Assembly (NCBI GenBank): GCA_033763575.1
Contig: JANRKF010000021.1
Span: 1 to 58,134, forward strand
Direction: 5' to 3'
Length of the DNA stretch: 58,134 bases
Origin: JANRKF01 sp033763575
Lineage (GTDB): Bacteria > Pseudomonadota > Alphaproteobacteria > Rickettsiales > SXRF01
Part shown: positions 34,377 through 41,872 of the stretch, piece by piece
Layout: every line of letters starts with the position of its first letter
Position numbering within the stretch: position 1 is the stretch's first letter
Translations under genes and position numbers: made by a program
The notes under the pieces: model-generated
What the model saw: the letters and a program-made list of their open reading frames with translations, nothing else
Databases searched by the model: none
Told to the model about the DNA's origin: nothing

Positions 34377-34958
34377 CTATTTGTTCCCCATCGGTTCGGA
34401 GGATTTCCGCCCGCTTTGCGGCCCGGGTTTCGGCGTGCCGCCATGGGCGAGCGTATCGATAATCGTTTCCATACTGCGGGCATCGAGGTCTTCGTAATAA
34501 TGGGTGCCGATCGCGCACATCGGCGCATTCACGCAGGCGCCGAGGCATTCCACTTCACGCAGGGTAAACAGGCCATCTTTCGTGCTCTCGCCCAGCTCGA
34601 TGCCCAGCTTGTTGCGACAGGCATCCACAATCGTGTCCGACCCGCGCAGCCAGCAGGGCGTGGTGGTGCACACTTCGATCAGGAATTTACCCACCGGCTC
34701 CAGGTTATACATGGTGTAAAAACTCGCCACCTCATAGACCTTGACCGGCGGCATATCGAGCATCTCGGCCACGGCATCCATCGCCGCCTTGGGCAGCCAG
34801 TTCTGGTGCTGGGCCTGCGCCATCGCCAGGAGCGGCATCACCGCGCTTTGCTGCCGCCCTTTCGGGTATTTGGCGATGATTTCCCTGGCGCGCAGGGCAT
34901 TCTCGCTGGTGAAAGCGAAATGGTCCGGCTGGGTGACATGAGAAATTTTAGCAGACAT
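34377..34958 (-). CDS. nuoE: NADH-quinone oxidoreductase subunit E
   Basis: 193 residues of thioredoxin-like [2Fe-2S] type. The N1a ligands fit CTTTPCWLRG (two Cys) and VECLGACVNAPMCAIG. The N-terminal helical part includes MPLLAMAQAQHQNW and VYEVASFYTMYNL. It pairs with NuoF and helps limit oxygen radical formation at FMN. The C-terminal tail (HGGTPKPGPQSGRKSSEP) is extended, as in other alphaproteobacteria. It starts 5 nt after the upstream secreted-protein stop. Confidence 0.97.
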   Translation of the reverse strand: MSAKISHVTQPDHFAFTSENALRAREIIAKYPKGRQQSAVMPLLAMAQAQHQNWLPKAAMDAVAEMLDMPPVKVYEVASFYTMYNLEPVGKFLIEVCTTTPCWLRGSDTIVDACRNKLGIELGESTKDGLFTLREVECLGACVNAPMCAIGTHYYEDLDARSMETIIDTLAHGGTPKPGPQSGRKSSEPMGNK

Positions 34959-34963
34959 GATGG

Positions 34964-35485
34964 TTATTTAAGCGGTTTGTACAAGGTAACGGTAAGAGAT
35001 TTATCTTTTTCTATCGGACGCGCAAGCACAAGCATGTCTTTGGTGAATTTTTTTGTGTCTTCTGTGCTGATAAAACACATGAGAGATTCCTGGAGCGCTC
35101 CCTTGTCATACACATACAGCATGCCGGCGGCGGTCGCAATATATTGCATGCTGCCGGCGCGGGCCTTTTCCCTGAGCAAGGCCGCATTTTCCGAAGTGCG
35201 CGTGCGCTGCCAGAACAGGGTGTTATATTCACCGAAGGCAAGGTATTTCGGCCCTTGCGCTTTTTGCGCGTCGAACTCGGCATGGCTGGTAGATTCGTAA
35301 ATCGCCGTTTCTTCCCACGCATTGCCGACATCCTCGATCGTGCATTTGCGCAGCGGCGGCAGCTCCTTGAAATAATCGCTATATTCCACCTTCATCAGGT
35401 CCACCACATCGGGCTTGGCCGGCGCATCAGCGGCGAATGCGGGAGCGCTTAGAAACAATACCGCCATGCAAATCAATTGTTTCAT
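34964..35485 (-). CDS. Unknown secreted protein between brnA-2 and nuoE
   Basis: 173 residues with a signal peptide (MKQLICMAVLFLSAPAFA). The mature part includes DLMKVEYSDYFKELPPLRKC, a FGEYNTLFWQRTR segment and a C-terminal strand-rich end (KSLTVTLYKPL). Two Cys may form a disulfide. I do not recognise it. It overlaps brnA-2 by 4 nt and is 5 nt from nuoE, so it is co-transcribed with complex I; a role in respiration is only a guess from place. Confidence 0.55.
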   Translation of the reverse strand: MKQLICMAVLFLSAPAFAADAPAKPDVVDLMKVEYSDYFKELPPLRKCTIEDVGNAWEETAIYESTSHAEFDAQKAQGPKYLAFGEYNTLFWQRTRTSENAALLREKARAGSMQYIATAAGMLYVYDKGALQESLMCFISTEDTKKFTKDMLVLARPIEKDKSLTVTLYKPLK

Positions 35486-35772
35486 GCAACCACATTCGCC
35501 ACGGCGGCTTTCAGAAAATCGTTAATGCGGCTTTGCCACCCCGCGCCGGTTGACTTGAAGTGGGCAAGCACCTCGGGATCAAGCCGCAGATATACGGGCT
35601 TTTTGGTAGGTTTCTTCTGCTTGCCGCGCTGTCCGGGCTTGCGCGCCGCGAGGGCTGCATAGACGTCCGGCGGCAACATTTCGCGGGCTGAACGCAATTC
35701 TGCCGCCAGTTCTTTGGTCAGCTCAGGGGCTTCATCATCGCTGTTGCTATTTTTCTTATTTTTTCCAGTCAT
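35482..35772 (-). CDS. BrnA-family antitoxin, second copy
   Basis: 96 residues. A charged N-terminal arm (KNKKNSNSDDEAPELTKEL), then the Lys-rich PGQRGKQKKPTKKP linker and the RHH segment VYLRLDPEVLAHFKSTGAGW QSRINDFLKAAV. The pattern is the same as the brnA at 17850 but sequence identity is low. It overlaps its toxin gene by 17 nt and the secreted-protein gene by 4 nt. Confidence 0.8.
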   Translation of the reverse strand: MTGKNKKNSNSDDEAPELTKELAAELRSAREMLPPDVYAALAARKPGQRGKQKKPTKKPVYLRLDPEVLAHFKSTGAGWQSRINDFLKAAVANVVA

Positions 35773-36031
35773 ACCATTTTCTTTCTTTGCGATTCGCCTT
35801 GCGTAAACTGATAATGCGAACGATGTGTCTGCGATATGTATAGACTACGGCATACAACCGATTATCCCTGAGCGCATAGCCTACATATCGTTTCTCACCA
35901 TAATCCTTGCGTTTATCCTCAAACCCTTTCAGGGTTGTCCAATCCAATTCCTCCGCTGCGGACAAGGGAATGCCGCGCACTTCACGATTAATAGCGTCCT
36001 TTGCATCGTCATATTCAAAGACCAGCGCCAT
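35756..36031 (-). CDS. BrnT-family toxin, second copy
   Basis: 91 residues with FEYDDAKDAINREVRGIPLS, a central DYGEKRYVGYALRDNRLYAV strand set and the terminal IVRIISLRKANRKERKWYD. These fit BrnT. It starts a coupled toxin-antitoxin-secreted protein-nuoE string, behind a 309-nt gap holding repeats after nuoD. Homology to the BrnT at 18109 is only at family level, so the two modules probably arrived separately. Confidence 0.82.
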   Translation of the reverse strand: MALVFEYDDAKDAINREVRGIPLSAAEELDWTTLKGFEDKRKDYGEKRYVGYALRDNRLYAVVYTYRRHIVRIISLRKANRKERKWYDWKK

Positions 36032-36340
36032 ATCATTTTATATATACAAAAAGCAAAAGTCAACACCAACATTGCTGGCAGGAAAATTCTCTAGACCAAG
36101 GCGAAGGCGAAGGCGAAGGCTTGGCGCTCGCTGCCGCAAATATATTACGGGCCAGAAACTGCAAATTCGCTAGGCCGCCAGCGAAAATGCGAGGCGATGG
36201 AAGGTATTTCAGCATAAATTCGCTAGGCCGAGGCGAATGCGAAGGCTTGGCGAGAACCGGAACCCGAGCGTACAGCAGAGTACGTGAGCGGTTCCGGCTC
36301 GCAGCCGAGTCAAGCAAGTCGCCCGGCCTAGTAGAATTTA
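36032..36340. repeat. Gap after nuoD with GGCGAA tandem run and a structured palindromic element
   Basis: 36099-36120 is a tandem GGCGAA hexamer run. From 36217 to 36340 lies an element bounded by AATTCGCTAGGCCG and CGGCCTAGTAGAATTT, with a core GAGCGTACAGCAGAGTACGT and SAAGCAAG-like CAAGCAAG near the end. A second full copy occupies 42570-42692. A degenerate partial copy sits at 36160-36215. No gene is apparent. Confidence 0.7.
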
Positions 36341-37525
36341 TCACCGGTCGATCTCCCCGAAGACCACATCCATCGTGCCAATGACGGTAACGACGTCGGC
36401 GAGCATGTGGCCCTTGGTCATGAATTCCAGCGCCTGCAGATGCGCGAATCCGGGAGCGCGGATTTTGCAGCGATAGGGTTTGTTGCTGCCGTCGGCGATG
36501 AGATACACGCCGAATTCGCCCTTGGGCGCTTCGACGGCGGTGTAGGTTTCGCCTGCGGGCACATGGTAGCCCTCGGTGTAGAGCTTGAAATGGTGGATCA
36601 GCGCTTCCATGCTCTGCTTCATCAGGGCGCGCTTCGGCGGAGTGATTTTCGGATCGGCCGTCACCACCGGGCCTTTGGGCAATTGCTCGACGCATTGCTT
36701 GATGAGGCGCAGGCTTTGGCGCATTTCCTCCATCCGCACGAGGTAGCGATCCCAGCAATCGCCATTTTTGCCGATCGGCACATCGAAATCAAGTTCGCTG
36801 TAAATATCGTAAGGCTGGCTCTTGCGCAGGTCCCACGCCACGCCGCTGCCGCGCAGCATCGCGCCGGAAAAACCCCAGTCCATCGCCTCTTTCGCGCTGA
36901 CCACGCCGATATCCACCGTGCGCTGTTTCCAGATGCGGTTGCCGGAGAGCAGGTTATCGACATCGTCGATATATTTCGCGAAGCCTTCCGCCCATTTGTA
37001 GATATCATCTTCCATACCGAGCGGAATATCCTGATGCACGCCGCCGGGACGGATATAGGCCGAGTGGAAGCGTGCGCCGCTTGCCCGCTCGTAAAATGCC
37101 AGCACCTTCTCGCGCTCCTCGAACATCCAGAGCAGCGGCGTCATCGCGCCGACATCGAGCGCCTGGGTGGTGATATTGAGTATGTGGTTCAGGATGCGCG
37201 TCAGCTCGGCGAACATCACCCGCAAATATTGCCCGCGTGGCGGCACTTCGCAGCCCAGCAGCTTTTCCACCGCCAGCGAATAGCAATGTTCCTGCGCCAT
37301 CGGCGACACATAATCCAGCCGGTCGAAATAGGGCAGCGCCTGCAGGTAGGTTTTATGCTCGATGAGTTTTTCGGTGCCGCGATGAAGCAGGCCGATATGC
37401 GGATCGGCGCGCTCGACCACCTCGCCGTCCATCTCCAGGATCAGGCGCAATACGCCGTGCGCCGCCGGGTGCTGCGGGCCGAAATTAAGCGTCAGGTTTT
37501 TGAGTTCAACGTGGTTGCTGGTCAT
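36341..37525 (-). CDS. nuoD: NADH-quinone oxidoreductase subunit D
   Basis: 394 residues of the 49-kDa type: LNFGPQHPAAHGVLRLIL with the quinone-site His, DPHIGLLHRGTEKLIE, YFDRLDYVSPM, and the terminal QALEFMTKGHMLADVVTVIG MDVVFGEIDR. It forms the quinone pocket with NuoB and NuoH. The upstream DUF2442 gene overlaps its start by 4 nt. Downstream is a 309-nt repeat-filled gap before brnT-2. Confidence 0.98.
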   Translation of the reverse strand: MTSNHVELKNLTLNFGPQHPAAHGVLRLILEMDGEVVERADPHIGLLHRGTEKLIEHKTYLQALPYFDRLDYVSPMAQEHCYSLAVEKLLGCEVPPRGQYLRVMFAELTRILNHILNITTQALDVGAMTPLLWMFEEREKVLAFYERASGARFHSAYIRPGGVHQDIPLGMEDDIYKWAEGFAKYIDDVDNLLSGNRIWKQRTVDIGVVSAKEAMDWGFSGAMLRGSGVAWDLRKSQPYDIYSELDFDVPIGKNGDCWDRYLVRMEEMRQSLRLIKQCVEQLPKGPVVTADPKITPPKRALMKQSMEALIHHFKLYTEGYHVPAGETYTAVEAPKGEFGVYLIADGSNKPYRCKIRAPGFAHLQALEFMTKGHMLADVVTVIGTMDVVFGEIDR

Positions 37526-37782
37526 GGCTGCTGCCCTACAGCCTGTTTCGCCCGTTCATACAAAAATTCAGGTGCCATATCCGCGCCATTGGGCCACACG
37601 ACCGTTCTGATTTCATTGTCAAACCTCAATTGGCGAAAAAAAGATTGATCCTTAAGCGGCTCAAACACCTCTCCCCACAATTGGTCGCTGACATCGATAT
37701 CGGCATTGACACCATCTTTGAAGACAACATGTATCCTATAGTCACCTGCATAGGTGGCGTCTGTGAGACGAGCGTATTTCAT
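37522..37782 (-). CDS. DUF2442 protein, pair B (putative antitoxin)
   Basis: 86 residues with YRIHVVFKDGVNADIDVSDQ, a short helix and WPNGADMAPEFLYERA at the C-terminus. The WPNG-A-D-AP-LY motif is shared with pair A, but the rest differs considerably. It overlaps nuoD by 4 nt and follows its DUF4160 partner by 11 nt. Toxin-antitoxin function is a proposal from pairing only. Confidence 0.75.
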   Translation of the reverse strand: MKYARLTDATYAGDYRIHVVFKDGVNADIDVSDQLWGEVFEPLKDQSFFRQLRFDNEIRTVVWPNGADMAPEFLYERAKQAVGQQP

Positions 37783-37793
37783 ATGTCGGACTC

Positions 37794-38051
37794 CTACTTG
37801 AGCGGTGCAATTTTCTTCGCCGGTTTATGCTTAGTGATATTGCTCCAATTTTCAAGCAATTCATCTCTGTGCAATTCCAGCCATGTCTGCACGAAGCGCA
37901 GCTCTTTGGGCGGAAACCTGCCATCGACGATACCGCTTTCTATTTCTACTGAAATCTCAAAATCTTGATAGATTGCGTGAAAATGCGGAACGCCATGCTC
38001 ATTCGCATACATCGCAATAATAATCCCACAAAATCCGCTAATCTCCGGCAT
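37794..38051 (-). CDS. DUF4160 protein, pair B (putative toxin)
   Basis: 85 residues from the ATG at 38051, which overlaps the upstream secreted-protein stop by 1 nt. Hallmark GVPHFHAIYQD, strand VEIESGIVDGRFPPKELR, and a helical WLELHRDELLENW. Identity to pair A is partial, around the HFHA-x-Y and FPPK motifs. Both pairs occur directly before a membrane or quinone-site subunit of complex I. Confidence 0.75.
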   Translation of the reverse strand: MPEISGFCGIIIAMYANEHGVPHFHAIYQDFEISVEIESGIVDGRFPPKELRFVQTWLELHRDELLENWSNITKHKPAKKIAPLK

Positions 38052-38914
38052 TATTGCAGCTTCTCCTGTGCGTCCGCCGCACACACCGCATTAAACTCGC
38101 CTGTAAATTCTTTTAATTCACTGACGGACAATTCTTTTTTCCCTTTTTCACGGGCAGCGCGGAACAGCCGGTTGAAACATTCCTGGTATTTGTAGCTGGT
38201 GGCCGGATCGGCGGGCTGAGGCGCGTCGGCCAGCGTCACGCCCACGAATTTCTCATCCTCGAAACGGGCCACGCCGAAGCAGCTCGCGGCGCTCGCCTCC
38301 AGGTCGTCATAGGGCTGCAAATCATGTGGGTTATCCCCGGCGATCTGCAGGAAATCGATCGGCGTCATATTCTGGCCGTAGGAAAGCGTGCCGAATGACA
38401 GTTTCGCATCGACGATGCCGCCGTTGCAGCGGTCGCCGGCGCCGAAGCCCTGCAGCACGCGGATGTTTCTGGCGTTGCGCTCGATCGAGACCAGCGAGGT
38501 GAACTGGCCGGTGCCGCCGCCCGAGCCGTAGCTCACCACCACCGCCGCGCCGTTCCACTGGCCGACATACTGGTAATAGCTGTAGGACACCGCATCCGAC
38601 GCGTCTTCCTTATAGCGGTAATAATAGCCGATTTTATCCGCCGTCCACGCTTCCGCCTTGTCGGGCAGCGGAATGATCGTGCGCTTGGCGCAGGTCGAAA
38701 TATCCACCCACTCATCGGCGCTCACCGCCTCGAAGCACAGCGCATCGATCGGCTTGCCGTCATAGATCATCTCGGGGGGCAGCTCGGCGGCGTAGACGTC
38801 TCCCGTCATTGCGAGAAGCGCCAGCGACGAAGCAATCCAGCTTGAAGACTGGATTGCCGCGCGTCTGCGACGCTCGCAATGACGCCTAAAGGAATTGATG
38901 CATGATGAGGACAT
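38051..38914 (-). CDS. Unknown secreted protein whose signal peptide is encoded by a palindromic repeat
   Basis: 287 residues from the ATG at 38914, chosen for GGAAGGG 8 nt upstream. The signal peptide region has a basic stretch (CERRRRAAIQ), a hydrophobic core (SSSWIASSLALLAM) and a DVYA|AE cleavage site; nearly all of it is translated from the CGTCATTGCGAG-type palindrome at 38804-38884. The mature protein has eight or so Cys (KPIDALCFEAV, TCAKRTII, GDRCNGGIV, CFNRLF) and a strand-rich middle. The family is not recognised. It overlaps the GNAT gene end and the DUF4160 start. If the start choice is wrong, the protein would lack a signal. Confidence 0.6.
   Translation of the reverse strand: MSSSCINSFRRHCERRRRAAIQSSSWIASSLALLAMTGDVYAAELPPEMIYDGKPIDALCFEAVSADEWVDISTCAKRTIIPLPDKAEAWTADKIGYYYRYKEDASDAVSYSYYQYVGQWNGAAVVVSYGSGGGTGQFTSLVSIERNARNIRVLQGFGAGDRCNGGIVDAKLSFGTLSYGQNMTPIDFLQIAGDNPHDLQPYDDLEASAASCFGVARFEDEKFVGVTLADAPQPADPATSYKYQECFNRLFRAAREKGKKELSVSELKEFTGEFNAVCAADAQEKLQ
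38804..38884. repeat. CGTCATTGCGAG palindromic element inside a secreted-protein gene
   Basis: Ends CGTCATTGCGAG and CTCGCAATGACG are reverse complements. The inner segment GCAATCCAGCTTGAAGACTG is itself a hairpin (CCAG/CTGG). The element lies within the coding sequence of the secreted protein and encodes most of its signal peptide. Other copies occur at 48621 and 52710. Confidence 0.85.
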
Positions 38915-39449
38915 CAACCAATCCCTTCCTGGCATGTTTAAACCCTTTCGGCATCGTGCCGATGACCTTGAATCCGAGCGATTTCCATAAATTCACCGCC
39001 ACCGTGTTTACGCTTACCACAAAATTATATTGAATGGCATCGTAGCCGGATTTTTTCGCCTGTTTCAACACATGTTCGCCCATGGCGCGGGCGATGCCCT
39101 GCCTGCGGTAATCCGGATGCACGATAAACGAGGCGTTCGCCACATGGCCGCCACGGCCGGTGCGGTTCGGGCGCAGGGCGCACACCGCCGCCACCTTGCC
39201 TTCGACATCGGCGACGAAACACTGCGTGCCCGGCGCCGAAATCCAGTAGGCGAGCGAACGTTCTGGCGTCATTTCCGAAAGCGTGTAGGAATAGGTTTCG
39301 CCCTCTTCCAGGATATGGGTGAAGATGCTGTAAATCTCCTCGAAATCCTCAAGCCGCGCCTTGCGGAGGGTGAAGCTCCGCATGGTTGGTTGTTGGTTAT
39401 TGGTTGTTGGTTGTTGGTTATTTAGTTTTTTGGCTTTAGATTTTTGCAT
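38886..39449 (-). CDS. GNAT-family N-acetyltransferase
   Basis: 187 residues from the ATG at 39449, which overlaps the upstream stop as TAATG. The alternative start is the ATG at 39383 (165 residues), which begins the recognisable domain MRSFTLRKARLEDFEEIYSI. The extra 22 residues (NNQQPTTNNQQPT) come from a TGTTGGT array. GNAT motif A is VHPDYRRQGIARAMGEHVL, and motif B is YNFVVSVNTVAVNLWKSLGF. It resembles phosphinothricin-type acetyltransferases, but the substrate is unknown. Overlaps the secreted-protein gene downstream. Confidence 0.8.
   Translation of the reverse strand: MQKSKAKKLNNQQPTTNNQQPTMRSFTLRKARLEDFEEIYSIFTHILEEGETYSYTLSEMTPERSLAYWISAPGTQCFVADVEGKVAAVCALRPNRTGRGGHVANASFIVHPDYRRQGIARAMGEHVLKQAKKSGYDAIQYNFVVSVNTVAVNLWKSLGFKVIGTMPKGFKHARKGLVDVLIMHQFL
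39384..39424. repeat. TGTTGGT 7-bp array, left arm of the four-helix-bundle element
   Basis: GGTTGGT TGTTGGT TATTGGT TGTTGGT TGTTGGT TATT: six 7-bp units, G/T-rich on the plus strand. It lies inside the GNAT N-terminal coding region if the longer start is used. Its mirror image is at 39821-39849, on the other side of the four-helix-bundle gene. Confidence 0.85.
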
Positions 39450-39811
39450 TACTCCACCCTTCTCTTGATAGAGGAATAGAGTGCCTGTAGCTGCTTGCCA
39501 AGCGAATCCATATCTTTTTCTATTGCATCGGCATGGGCGGGCTTCACATAAGCAAGTTCTACGGAGATAATAAGCTGCGTTTTAAGTTCCGCTAATGATC
39601 CCAGAGCAATGGCAAGATACCGCATGAATTCTTTGTCTGATTTTTTGGCGCTCCCCTCAGCGATATTTGACGGTATCGAAACTGCCACACGGCACATTTG
39701 ATCAGTAAGCCTGAATCGCTCTTTTGCAGGAAACGCCTCAGCCAGAAGATAGATCGTTTTCACAAGTACTATTGATTTTTGCCAAACTTCTAAATCTTTG
39801 TATGAACTCAT
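39449..39811 (-). CDS. Four-helix-bundle protein, S23/IVS type
   Basis: 120 residues from the ATG at 39811. It matches the S23/23S-rRNA intervening-sequence family: MSSYKDLEVWQKSIVLVKTI, FRLTDQMCRVAVSIPSNIAEG, the SDKEFMRYLAIALGSLAELK helix and a basic end. Members occur in rRNA intervening sequences, next to retroelement accessory proteins, and as small mobile-looking loci. Here it is flanked on both sides by inverted TGTTGGT arrays (39384-39424 and 39821-39849), and it sits between nuoC and a GNAT gene. The family call is strong; function is unknown. Confidence 0.9.
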   Translation of the reverse strand: MSSYKDLEVWQKSIVLVKTIYLLAEAFPAKERFRLTDQMCRVAVSIPSNIAEGSAKKSDKEFMRYLAIALGSLAELKTQLIISVELAYVKPAHADAIEKDMDSLGKQLQALYSSIKRRVE

Positions 39812-39820
39812 ATGCCTTGT

Positions 39821-39849
39821 CCAACAACCAACAACTAACAACCACCAAC
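39821..39849. repeat. 7-bp array, right arm of the four-helix-bundle element
   Basis: CCAACAA CCAACAA CTAACAA CCACCAAC, the reverse complement of TGTTGGT-type units. With the left arm at 39384 it brackets a 397-nt interior that holds only the four-helix-bundle gene and the start of the GNAT gene. Confidence 0.85.
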
Positions 39850-39861
39850 AGAAAAAGCTCG

Positions 39862-40452
39862 CTAAAGCGAACTTTTTTCATCGCCGGGGAGCACATAATC
39901 CGCGCCCTCCCACGGGCTTTCGAAATCAAACGTGCGGTAGGCCTGGTTGAGCTTCACCGGCTCATAGACCACGCGTTTTTCTTCCTCGTCATAGCGCAGT
40001 TCGACATAGCCGGTCAGCGGAAAATCCTTGCGCTGGGCATGGCCCTCAAAGCCATAATCGGTGAGGATGCGGCGGAGGTCGCCGTGATTTTCAAACAGGA
40101 TGCCATACATGTCCCATGCCTCGCGCTCGAACCATTTGGCCGAGGAAAATACGTCCTGCACGGTGGGCACGGCGGTCGCCTCATCGGTTTGCACCTTCAC
40201 GCGGATGCGCGCATTATGCTTGAAAGAAAGGAGATGGTAGACGACTTCAAAACGTTTTTCGCGCTCAGGAAAATCCACCCCGCACACATCGACCAATTGG
40301 GCAAATAAACAATTCGGGTTATCGCGCAGATGGGTGAGCAGCTCCACGATATGCGCGCCGTCGGTGGAAATCGTCATCTCGCCGTTTTCCACCGCCGCCT
40401 CCAGCACATGGTTCGGGTAAGTCGCCTTAAGGTATTCGAGAAATTCGTTCAT
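39862..40452 (-). CDS. nuoC: NADH-quinone oxidoreductase subunit C
   Basis: 196 residues from the ATG at 40452, preceded by GGAGGA; an in-frame ATG six codons earlier is less likely. The 30-kDa family signature is present: FEVVYHLLSFKHNARIRVKV, the WFEREAWDMYGILFENH motif and RILTDYGFEGHAQRKDFPLT. It helps hold NuoD and NuoB in the peripheral arm. The four-helix-bundle element lies directly downstream. Confidence 0.98.
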   Translation of the reverse strand: MNEFLEYLKATYPNHVLEAAVENGEMTISTDGAHIVELLTHLRDNPNCLFAQLVDVCGVDFPEREKRFEVVYHLLSFKHNARIRVKVQTDEATAVPTVQDVFSSAKWFEREAWDMYGILFENHGDLRRILTDYGFEGHAQRKDFPLTGYVELRYDEEEKRVVYEPVKLNQAYRTFDFESPWEGADYVLPGDEKSSL

Positions 40453-40453
40453 C

Positions 40454-40831
40454 TCATCCTCCCCCAACAATACCCATGACGCGGCCTAAATAAGAGGAAC
40501 GCACTTCGCGTCCCAATTCAGTGGCTGTATGATTGGACATGCCCAGCGCTTCCAGTGTCGGCTGAACCTGGTCGCAGATGGGGCGCAGCGCCGTACCCTT
40601 GAAAAACGCATCAGTATCGGCGACTTTCAAATTCATCCTGGCTGCTTTCCGCATTTCGTCCAGCTCGCTGTCCGCCCTTATGATGATATCTTTCAGCAGC
40701 GATAACCCTATCTGTTGCGCCACAGGATCGCTTACTTCTCCTGCAAACTTCCGGTAGACGCCGAGCATCAAGGCAACGCTATCGGGGCGCACCATGCCAT
40801 CGAGCGGATTTTTATTTTTTTCGCTGCTCAT
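40454..40831 (-). CDS. Unknown small protein between nuoB and nuoC
   Basis: 125 residues from the ATG at 40831, which overlaps the nuoB stop as ATGA. All helical in appearance (PDSVALMLGVYRKFAGEVSD, QQIGLSLLKDIIIRADSELD EMRKAA), with no signal or membrane segment and a Gly-rich end. Not recognised. nuoC begins 1 nt after its stop. Its tight coupling suggests it is made with the peripheral arm; an assembly role would be speculation. Confidence 0.55.
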   Translation of the reverse strand: MSSEKNKNPLDGMVRPDSVALMLGVYRKFAGEVSDPVAQQIGLSLLKDIIIRADSELDEMRKAARMNLKVADTDAFFKGTALRPICDQVQPTLEALGMSNHTATELGREVRSSYLGRVMGIVGGG

Positions 40832-41367
40832 CGTATAATCGTCCCCGTGCGGCGGATTTTCTTTTGCAATTGCAGGATGCCGTACATCAGCGCTTCGGCG
40901 GTGGGTGGGCATCCCGGCACATAAATATCCACCGGCACGATGCGGTCGCAGCCGCGCACCACCGAGTAGGAATAATGGTAATAGCCGCCGCCGTTGGCGC
41001 AGGAACCCATCGAAATCACCCAGCGCGGCTCGGCCATCTGGTCGTAGACTTTGCGCAGCGCCGGGGCCATTTTGTTGCATAATGTTCCGGCGACGATCAT
41101 CACGTCCGACTGGCGCGGGCTGGGGCGGAACACCAGGCCCAGCCGGTCCATGTCATAGCGCGAGGCCGCCGCCTGCATCATCTCCACCGCGCAGCAGGCG
41201 AGGCCGAACGTCATCGGCCACAAGCTGCCGGTACGCGCCCAGTTCACCACCTTATCGAGGTTGGCGACGACGAAGCCCTTGTCGTTGAACTGCTCGGTGA
41301 CCTGCGCCAAGAGCGCGTCCTGGTCGGCGCCGGGGGCAAGGGCTTTACTGTTATAGGCAATGTTCAT
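40828..41367 (-). CDS. nuoB: NADH-quinone oxidoreductase subunit B
   Basis: 179 residues with the N2 [4Fe-4S] ligands: the adjacent Cys pair in FGLACCAVEMM, Cys in ISMGSCANGGGYYHYSYSV and VPGCPPTAEALMYGI. NuoB carries the final cluster before quinone. It starts with a short variable tail (NSKALAPGADQDALLAQ). The gap to nuoA (139 nt) holds a palindromic element. Confidence 0.98.
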   Translation of the reverse strand: MNIAYNSKALAPGADQDALLAQVTEQFNDKGFVVANLDKVVNWARTGSLWPMTFGLACCAVEMMQAAASRYDMDRLGLVFRPSPRQSDVMIVAGTLCNKMAPALRKVYDQMAEPRWVISMGSCANGGGYYHYSYSVVRGCDRIVPVDIYVPGCPPTAEALMYGILQLQKKIRRTGTIIR

Positions 41368-41384
41368 CAGGCCGCACCTTTCCC

Positions 41385-41480
41385 AAACGGATTAATGTGC
41401 GCCGAGTTATAGGAATGAGCACGCGCAGAACCGCAGTGTAGACACACTACATGAGGATTCGAGCATGCGAATGACGCCGA
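41385..41480. repeat. Palindromic element between nuoA and nuoB
   Basis: The core CCGCAGTGTAGACACACTAC followed by ATGAGGATTCGAGCATGCG aligns with the cores of the elements at 36217 and 42570 (GCAGCGTAC...GTACGTGAGC). It interrupts an otherwise tight nuoA-nuoB junction. Confidence 0.5.
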
Positions 41481-41506
41481 AATCGGCCATAGTAATGCGT
41501 TTGCCA

Positions 41507-41872
41507 TTATTCCCATTCCAATGCGCCTTTTTTCCACTCGTAAGCAAAGCCAATGGTGAGTACGGCGAGGAACACCATCATGCTCCAGAAGCCGAAATGA
41601 CCGATGGTGGAAAGCGACACCGCCCATGGGAATAAAAATGCAATTTCAAGGTCGAAGATGATGAACAGGATGGCGACGAGGTAAAAACGCACATCGAACT
41701 TCCCGCGCGCGTCGCCGAACGGCTCGAAGCCGCACTCATAGGCGGAGAGCTTCTCGCTGTCCGGTTTCTGGCGGCCAATCACCATCGGCGCGAGGATCAT
41801 GATGGTCGCAATCGCCAGCGCGATGCCGAAAAATACAAGGATGGGGAAGTATTGCGTTGCGATGCTTTCCAT
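41507..41872 (-). CDS. nuoA: NADH-quinone oxidoreductase subunit A
   Basis: 121 residues, three membrane helices and the conserved loop SAYECGFEPFGDARGKFDVRFYLVA (Cys of the quinone-cavity loop, switched between active and resting forms in related enzymes). The C-terminus is KKGALEWE. It is the promoter-proximal gene of the operon; the 280 nt upstream hold tRNA-Asp-related sequence rather than another gene. Confidence 0.97.
   Translation of the reverse strand: MESIATQYFPILVFFGIALAIATIMILAPMVIGRQKPDSEKLSAYECGFEPFGDARGKFDVRFYLVAILFIIFDLEIAFLFPWAVSLSTIGHFGFWSMMVFLAVLTIGFAYEWKKGALEWE

Noticed and set aside
39384..39849. CRISPR array at the TGTTGGT repeats
   Set aside because: Units are 7 bp and contiguous, with no spacers and no cas genes nearby.
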